This document shows, one piece after another, positions 1 to 3,554 of a DNA stretch of 12,719 nt (its first letter is position 1; each line of letters begins with the position of its first letter). A program made the translations under genes and the position numbers. This DNA comes from Patescibacteria group bacterium. GTDB lineage: Bacteria; Patescibacteriota; Doudnabacteria; UBA920. The stretch spans positions 1 to 12,719 of the forward strand of contig JAMCYA010000006.1 in the NCBI GenBank assembly GCA_023473845.1. Reading direction: 5' to 3'. The notes under the pieces were generated by a model that searched no databases, had not been told where the DNA came from, and saw only the letters and a program-made list of their open reading frames with translations.

Positions 1-1
1 T

Positions 2-334
2 AGAGTTTTGTACAATTCTGCGTACCTCGATTGGAACAGCTCGGAAGACGCATTGTCCATGCTGGCAAATTCGGATTTCAAGGAAGGCATCGCTGCAGGT
101 TTGCCAGCAGATGTACTTTTGGCCCACAAGTTTGGGGAAGGCTATGCTCCGTCAGATATCGAGAACGGAAAAGATATTGAGGAACTCCATGATTGCGGTA
201 TTGTTTATTATCCGAAACACCCATATTTTCTATGCGTGATGACCAAAGGTTATACTGACCCCGAAAAGCTGGCCAAAAACATAAAAGCGGTTTCGGCCAT
301 AGTTTATAACGATGTGAACAACCGCTATAAGTAA
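2..334 (+). CDS. Class A beta-lactamase-like protein, C-terminal fragment
   Basis: This is the carboxy-terminal part of a serine hydrolase of the class A beta-lactamase / penicillin-recognising family, open at the left edge and ending at a TAA. The reading frame already runs at position 2 (R-V-L-Y-N...), so the TTG at 8 need not be a start. The sequence shows a K-F-G box in 'AHKFGE', in the place of the family's K-T/S-G, followed about 20 residues later by 'HDCGIVYYP', which matches the 'ND-GI-WP' strand of class A enzymes. A terminal helix closes the fold. The SxxK and SDN motifs are not here; they lie in the fragment at 345-959 on the opposite strand. The two pieces complement each other and appear to be one gene split by an inversion, with roughly 50 residues (omega loop) missing from both. 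The family in CPR genomes is membrane-anchored and may act on beta-lactams or on peptidoglycan; the substrate cannot be told from this. Confidence 0.8.
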   Translation, partial: RVLYNSAYLDWNSSEDALSMLANSDFKEGIAAGLPADVLLAHKFGEGYAPSDIENGKDIEELHDCGIVYYPKHPYFLCVMTKGYTDPEKLAKNIKAVSAIVYNDVNNRYK

Positions 335-348
335 AGGTACTGTTGTTA
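335..348. other. Fold-back junction inside the beta-lactamase-like gene
   Basis: To the right, the minus strand encodes the N-terminal part of the protein up to about residue 205 (SDN followed by 'ATGVLYN'). To the left, the plus strand encodes the C-terminal part, whose stop codon ends at 334. Reading the minus strand through this point gives antisense of the C-terminal part, with no family resemblance. The exact breakpoint cannot be fixed because the native sequence on each side is unknown. An 8-base sequence, GTTTTGTA, occurs at 5-12 and inverted at 349-356, encoding 'VLY' in both pieces; it may have guided the strand switch or be coincidence. Confidence 0.75.
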
Positions 349-959
349 TACAAAACACCAGTGGCATTATTGTCAGAATAACTAACCATAAGCTGCAATA
401 ACTCCCGGACAGTGGCAGTTTGGTTGTACTGAAAAATTTTAGAGGGCTTAAAAGACTGCTCGCTGCCCGGTGCCTGATTCTCGTCCTGTGGGTCTTTATT
501 TACAATCTTTATATCTAAGGCTCCCGGTTCTGTTTCGGCCTTTTTTAAATACGCAATCAACAGTGGAACTTTCTGCAGGCTGCCCGGAGAAAATTTTTCG
601 TCTTCATTTACCCCAGTCCAGCTGCCGTCTGTAAGGTCGCGGTAATACACACCGGCATCCTCCAACTGGCTGCTTGCCTGGGCTTGCTTTATATAGTCAG
701 AAATTTCCTTTTCTAAAGGCCTATACTTTAAAAACTGCTTCTTGTCCAGCGTATCGGCGGCCAAGATAGGATTGATAAATTTGAAATTGGGGCTGTCTAG
801 CCTAATCCTGGAAACACTGGTTTCCAAACCCCGATTGCCCAAAAACGCAAAATGGTCAATCGCGCCTCCAGAAATTAAACCCACAGTGAGCACCAAAATC
901 CGAATATTGCCGCTCAATTTAAAAGTTTTTTTAAAAAAATCGGAATTCCACATTTTCAT
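345..959 (-). CDS. Class A beta-lactamase-like protein, N-terminal fragment
   Basis: This is the amino-terminal portion of a membrane-anchored serine hydrolase of the class A beta-lactamase family. From the ATG at 959 it has a signal-anchor helix (about residues 19-40), a linker, then the catalytic fold with the active-site SxxK motif (S127-L-Q-K130, within 'SPGSLQK') and the second motif S195-D196-N197. Homology stops near residue 205. The ORF stays open to position 78, but that tail is only the antisense of the C-terminal fragment at 2-334, so a predicted ~310-residue product would be chimeric. I chose 959 because GGAG lies 10 bases upstream of it. The alternative ATG at 1010 overlaps the -35 box of the promoter and cannot be transcribed from it. 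The Ser-Lys pair suggests an active acyl-enzyme mechanism, but the general-base glutamate of the omega loop lies in the missing segment, so hydrolysis versus DD-peptidase activity cannot be judged. Confidence 0.82.
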
Positions 960-980
960 TTTCGGATAACTCCAAACTAA

Positions 981-1010
981 AGTATAACAAAAAACTGAAC
1001 CAATTGTCAT
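981..1010 (-). promoter_or_regulatory. Promoter of the beta-lactamase-like gene
   Basis: On the minus strand a -35 box ATGACA (1010-1005, five of six to consensus) and a -10 box TATACT (986-981, five of six) are separated by 18 bases. Transcription would start near 974. A GGAG ribosome binding site follows, 10 bases before the ATG at 959. This fixes the start codon and argues against the longer ORF beginning at 1010. Confidence 0.6.
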
Positions 1011-1103
1011 TTATGCGGTTTTTGCATTCGCATAGTCTTTTACATCCGCACCTATAAAATATTACAAAGTATCATTGGAAAAAACACTGCACTGGGGTTT
1101 TTG

Positions 1104-1143
1104 AGCAAAAAAGCCCCCGGAAAAACAAGGGGCTCTTTTTGCT
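1104..1143. terminator. Bidirectional intrinsic terminator after hsp20
   Basis: AGCCCC (1112-1117) pairs with GGGGCT (1129-1134) around an 11-base loop. The stem can extend through A/T pairs (1104-1111 with 1135-1143) with one bulged base. On the minus strand the stem is followed by six T, directly after the hsp20 stop at 1145. On the plus strand it is followed by a five-T run. It separates hsp20 from the beta-lactamase-like gene, which has its own promoter. Confidence 0.8.
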
Positions 1144-1144
1144 A

Positions 1145-1549
1145 TTATTCCTTACTCACTTGGATTTTTTTGGGCTGGACTTCCGGAGTTTTGTCAAAAA
1201 CGACTTTCATCACGCCATTTTTACAAGTAGCTTTGGGCTCGCCGGCTCCAGAAACGGTTTCCGGCAAACGGACGTGATATGAGAATGAACTGGCCGCCTT
1301 GCGGTAATATTTCTTATTTTTTTCTTCCTGCTCCTGCTGGCCCTTTATCCAGAGCATGCCTTTATCGTGAGTCACCTCCAGCTTTTCGGGGTCAATGCCA
1401 GGCACCTGAGCTTCCACGTAAACATGTTTCTCGTCCTCGGACACCGAAAGTCCGGTAGGCGCGGAAGACAGGCTCCAAAATTCGTCCTCGTCCCACAAAG
1501 AGGGGAAACGGGGAAAGTCCAAAAACGCACGGGGGACCAAATTAGTCAT
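1145..1549 (-). CDS. hsp20: Hsp20-family small heat shock protein
   Basis: This is a small ATP-independent chaperone that binds unfolding proteins in the cytoplasm and holds them for refolding by DnaK/ClpB-type machines (family knowledge). The 134-residue length is typical. A short N-terminal arm rich in aromatic residues (F10, F12, F15, W19, W25) precedes the alpha-crystallin domain at about 32-125, including 'VYVEAQVPGID' and the conserved A-x3-N-G-V element (A107 to V113). The tail has an I-x-V motif ('KKIQV', I129 and V131) of the kind that docks into a neighbouring subunit during oligomer assembly. The ATG at 1549 has AAGGA five bases upstream. The gene is monocistronic, with its own promoter at 1624-1597, a CIRCE-like operator overlapping that promoter, and a strong terminator. 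Repression by HrcA and heat induction are therefore likely. No unusual residues are seen in the domain. Confidence 0.95.
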   Translation of the reverse strand: MTNLVPRAFLDFPRFPSLWDEDEFWSLSSAPTGLSVSEDEKHVYVEAQVPGIDPEKLEVTHDKGMLWIKGQQEQEEKNKKYYRKAASSFSYHVRLPETVSGAGEPKATCKNGVMKVVFDKTPEVQPKKIQVSKE

Positions 1550-1589
1550 AAATTTCCTTTCCTTCCCAAAATGGGATTAATGTTATCTA

Positions 1590-1616
1590 TTATCACTCTA
1601 TATCTCAGAGTGATAA
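1590..1616. promoter_or_regulatory. CIRCE-like HrcA operator
   Basis: TTATCACTC and GAGTGATAA form a perfect 9-base inverted repeat around exactly 9 bases. The classical CIRCE element is TTAGCACTC-N9-GAGTGCTAA, so spacing and all but one base per arm agree, and the change is symmetric (G to T in one arm, C to A in the other). It overlaps the spacer and -10 region of the hsp20 promoter, where bound HrcA would block RNA polymerase. No hrcA gene is in the window. Confidence 0.85.
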
Positions 1617-1624
1617 TTTGTCAA
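1597..1624 (-). promoter_or_regulatory. hsp20 promoter
   Basis: On the minus strand a perfect -35 TTGACA (1624-1619) and a -10 TATAGA (1602-1597) are separated by 16 bases. Start of transcription is expected near 1590, leaving a leader of about 40 bases before the ATG at 1549. The CIRCE-like operator covers most of the spacer and the -10 box. Confidence 0.7.
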
Positions 1625-1634
1625 GCAAAGGAAA

Positions 1635-1661
1635 GGCGCCGGGGATACAGGTTCCGGCGCC
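1635..1661 (-). terminator. GC-rich stem ending the small minus-strand unit
   Basis: GGCGCCGG (1635-1642) pairs with CCGGCGCC (1654-1661) around an 11-base loop. On the minus strand it is followed by TTTCCTTT, a poor but U-rich tail, just before the hsp20 -35 box. A small AGGC-A5-GCCT hairpin (1669-1681) sits beside it. It probably ends transcription of the small ORF at 1690-1860 and shields the hsp20 promoter. The interrupted T tract lowers confidence. Confidence 0.5.
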
Positions 1662-1689
1662 GGTTGCGAGGCAAAAAGCCTGGGGTCGT

Positions 1690-1860
1690 TCATCCCGCCA
1701 GATAGCGGGAGCTTTGGGGTCTAATGTCCTCGGACTGAGGACTGGGCTCTTCGGTTCCTCCTTGGGGACCCGCTGCGGGTTTCAGGTCCTTGCGGACCTG
1801 GGGTTCTCGTTCCAACACCTGAGTGTTGATGGCTTGTCCGTCTTCGTGCATCCACGCCAT
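1690..1860 (-). CDS. Small hairpin-rich ORF, 56 residues, unknown function
   Basis: This is a short ORF, ATG at 1860 to TGA at 1690, that I do not recognise. It is supported by context rather than homology: a promoter with a 17-base spacer (1927-1899), an AAAGGAG ribosome binding site 9 bases before the ATG (the best one in the window), and a terminator-like stem downstream. The product starts 'MAWMHEDGQAINTQ' and becomes hydrophilic and rich in P, Q, E and G, with no membrane segment, cysteine or known motif, so it is probably disordered. The coding sequence is crowded with perfect hairpins: CAACAC/GTGTTG, CAGGTCC/GGACCTG (GCAA loop on the minus strand), ACCCG/CGGGT, GTCCTC/GAGGAC and TCCCGC/GCGGGA. 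An alternative reading is a structured non-coding RNA in which the ORF is incidental. The frame can also be opened further upstream (to 1899), but that would start inside the -10 box. Confidence 0.5.
   Translation of the reverse strand: MAWMHEDGQAINTQVLEREPQVRKDLKPAAGPQGGTEEPSPQSEDIRPQSSRYLAG
1693..1828. repeat. Array of five distinct perfect hairpins
   Basis: Five short inverted repeats follow one another. They are TCCCGC/GCGGGA (1693-1710, 6-base loop), GTCCTC/GAGGAC (1726-1742, 5-base loop), ACCCG/CGGGT (1768-1780, 3-base loop), CAGGTCC/GGACCTG (1783-1800, 4-base loop) and CAACAC/GTGTTG (1813-1828, 4-base loop). The stems differ in sequence, so this is not a tandem repeat or CRISPR; it looks like selection or duplication at the level of structure. 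Further stems lie on both sides (1635-1661, 1669-1681, 1845-1856). Confidence 0.75.
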
Positions 1861-1898
1861 ATTTTGATTCTCCTTTGGAACAAACTTCAACTGGGCCA

Positions 1899-1949
1899 AA
1901 TATACCCAAAATGGCCGTTTTTGTCCATAGGGTCAATTTATGGTAAAAT
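1899..1949. promoter_or_regulatory. Overlapping divergent promoters for the small ORF and rmuC
   Basis: Minus strand: -35 TGGACA (1927-1922), 17-base spacer, -10 TATATT (1904-1899), each five of six to consensus, driving the small ORF. Plus strand: -35 TTGTCC (1921-1926, four of six), 17-base spacer, -10 TAAAAT (1944-1949, five of six), driving rmuC. The two -35 boxes occupy nearly the same bases, so polymerase could use only one at a time. The rmuC start would fall on or next to its ATG at 1956, implying a leaderless transcript. Confidence 0.6.
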
Positions 1950-1955
1950 TCAGCC

Positions 1956-2981
1956 ATGCAAACAAACATTTTATACGCACTTTTGGCCATCCTGCTGGCA
2001 GGCTTCGGCATGCTTTTATATTTCGTACTCAGCCTTAAAAAAGCTTCAGAAAAACCGTTAGAGGATCCCAACATGCGGCTGATGATGGACTGGATGAAAG
2101 AACTGAAACAGGACGTGCAGCAGGAGCGGGAGCACACGCAAAAAAATATCCATGAAACCAATAAGGCAATTAATGAACGCTTGGACAATGCGGGCCGGGT
2201 TATTGCCCAGCTCACCAAAGAATTGGGCGGCATTGCCCAGGTGGGGCCGGATATCAGGAGACTGACCGAGACTTTGGCCAGCCCCAAACTACGCGGAAAT
2301 TTTGGCGAAGAAATGCTGGAAAACATGCTGTCCCAGGCCTTGCCCAAAAACGGCTACGATATCCAGCACAAGTTTAAAAACGGCGAGGTTGTTGATGCGG
2401 TAATTTTTGTGGGAGAAAAAATCCTGCCCATTGACAGCAAGTTTTCCATGGAGAACTTCCGCCTCTACAAAGAGGCGAAAACAGAAGAGGCGGCTGAGGG
2501 GCTAAAGAAAGCGTTTTTAAAAGACGTCAAGAAACGCGTGGACGAAATCCACAAAAAATACATCCTGCCCCAGGAAAACACCTTTGATTTCGCCCTGATG
2601 TACATTCCATCCGAGGGCGTGTTCAGCGAAGTCTTGGACGACACCACCACCCTGACTTATGCCCGGGAAAAGAAAGTTTACTTTGTCAGCCCCAATACCC
2701 TGTATCACCATTTGCAGATTATCCTGCTGTCGCTGCGCGGCCAAAAAATTAACGAGGCGGCCCAGCAGATTTTAGCCATGATATCCGGCATCAAACAGGA
2801 ATCGGACAAGTTTGGACGGAACCTGGAAATTTTGGGCAACCATATCAAGAACGCGGGCAACACCATGGGCACGGTCAGCAACGACTTCTTAAAGCTTAAA
2901 TCCAGCATCCAGAATGCTTCTTCCTTAAAACTCGAGGATAACAGCGCCAAGGAGCCCAGCGTTCAGAAACTTATAGAATAG
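1956..2981 (+). CDS. rmuC: RmuC-family DNA recombination protein
   Basis: RmuC is a membrane-tethered, coiled-coil protein with a PD-(D/E)XK-like nuclease fold that limits recombination at inverted repeats and may trim unusual DNA structures (family knowledge). The 341-residue product has an N-terminal membrane helix (about 4-27), a coiled coil (about 45-92), then the RmuC core: 'LRGNFGEEMLENML' (112-125), the nuclease-like D147 and D160-S161-K162 of 'IDSKF', 'FALMYIPSEGVFSE', and the helical 'LRGQKINEAAQQI' region. It is shorter than the proteobacterial protein (about 475 residues) but keeps the whole core, as is usual in reduced genomes. No Shine-Dalgarno is seen; a -10 box ends 6 bases before the ATG, suggesting leaderless expression. 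It leads a closely spaced group with the NYN gene (32-base gap) and the helicase-nuclease, pointing to DNA maintenance. The tail after about residue 320 is polar and probably disordered. Confidence 0.93.
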   Translation: MQTNILYALLAILLAGFGMLLYFVLSLKKASEKPLEDPNMRLMMDWMKELKQDVQQEREHTQKNIHETNKAINERLDNAGRVIAQLTKELGGIAQVGPDIRRLTETLASPKLRGNFGEEMLENMLSQALPKNGYDIQHKFKNGEVVDAVIFVGEKILPIDSKFSMENFRLYKEAKTEEAAEGLKKAFLKDVKKRVDEIHKKYILPQENTFDFALMYIPSEGVFSEVLDDTTTLTYAREKKVYFVSPNTLYHHLQIILLSLRGQKINEAAQQILAMISGIKQESDKFGRNLEILGNHIKNAGNTMGTVSNDFLKLKSSIQNASSLKLEDNSAKEPSVQKLIE

Positions 2982-3013
2982 TTTTTGTGAGTTTAAAAAA
3001 ATAAAATAGACAT

Positions 3014-3532
3014 ATGTCCATTCGCAACCCAGACCAGAGAGTCGGCGTATTCGTAGACGTGCAAAACCTTTACTATTCCGCCCGCAACATCTACAACTCA
3101 CGCGTTAATTTCAACGAAATCCTAAAAGCCGCAGTGGGCGAGCGCAAGCTTATCCGGGCCATGGCTTACGTAATTCAGGCAGACATGCCGGAAGAGAAAA
3201 CTTTTTTTGACGCCCTGGACAAGGCGGGCTTTGAGGTAAAATCCAAGGAGCTGCAGACCTTTTACGGCGGCCACCAGAAAGGCGACTGGGACGTGGGCAT
3301 TGCCATGGATATTGTCAAAATGATGAACAAGCTGGACGTGGTGGTTTTGTGCAGCGGGGACGGCGATTTTGTGCCGCTCTTGGAGTTTCTACAAATGTCC
3401 GGCCAACTGACGGAAACCGTAGCTTTCGGCAAATCCTGCAGCGGCAAGGTTAAAGAACTGACAGACAACTTTATTGACCTGGACGAAAACCCCAAAAAAT
3501 TCCTTATCCCTTTGCGCCAGAGGCGGAACTAA
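3014..3532 (+). CDS. NYN-domain (LabA/DUF88-like) putative nuclease
   Basis: This is a 172-residue single-domain protein of the NYN family (PIN-like fold), predicted metal-dependent ribonucleases. The sequence shows the expected acidic set: D15 and N18 in 'VFVDVQNLYY', D91 and D93 in 'KGDWDVGIAMDI' with D99, and D116/D118 in 'SGDGDF' (114-119), all positioned for a Mg-binding pocket. No extra domain is present, and the tail is basic ('LRQRRN'), which could help nucleic-acid binding. It follows rmuC after 32 bases and precedes the helicase-nuclease by 22, so it is probably co-transcribed with them. A TAAAAT hexamer (3002-3007) ends 6 bases before the ATG and may add a leaderless start; no convincing -35 goes with it. 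The substrate is unknown. LabA-type proteins elsewhere affect gene expression and RNA turnover, but nothing here specifies that role. Confidence 0.9.
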   Translation: MSIRNPDQRVGVFVDVQNLYYSARNIYNSRVNFNEILKAAVGERKLIRAMAYVIQADMPEEKTFFDALDKAGFEVKSKELQTFYGGHQKGDWDVGIAMDIVKMMNKLDVVVLCSGDGDFVPLLEFLQMSGQLTETVAFGKSCSGKVKELTDNFIDLDENPKKFLIPLRQRRN

Positions 3533-3554
3533 CATAGGCGCACAATTTTAAAGA

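Noticed and set aside
78..344. Extension of the beta-lactamase-like minus-strand ORF to position 78, giving a ~310-residue protein
   Set aside because: This part is the antisense of the C-terminal fragment on the plus strand and has no family resemblance; it is a by-product of the fold-back.
5..356. Programmed phase-variable inversion using the GTTTTGTA repeats
   Set aside because: The repeat is only 8 bases, no invertase is nearby, and the flipped gene would still lack the omega-loop region; an amplification or assembly chimera explains the same facts, especially with a second join at the other end.
960..1010. ATG at 1010 as start of the beta-lactamase-like gene
   Set aside because: It overlaps the -35 box of a good promoter whose transcript starts near 974; the ATG at 959 has a GGAG site.
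1635..1828. CRISPR or tandem repeat array
   Set aside because: The stems and the sequences between them are all different and spacing varies; only the structure recurs.
1618..2061. Plus-strand ORF of 147 codons
   Set aside because: It has no plausible start signal, crosses the hairpin array and the rmuC start, and its product is unlike a protein; it is a shadow of the minus-strand small unit.
1721..2347. 208-codon minus-strand ORF
   Set aside because: It lies mostly antisense to rmuC, which has clear family motifs, and its product has no recognisable features.
3543..3554. Leaderless promoter for the helicase-nuclease
   Set aside because: The A/T-rich bases before the ATG contain no acceptable -10 hexamer at the right distance; co-transcription from rmuC is simpler.
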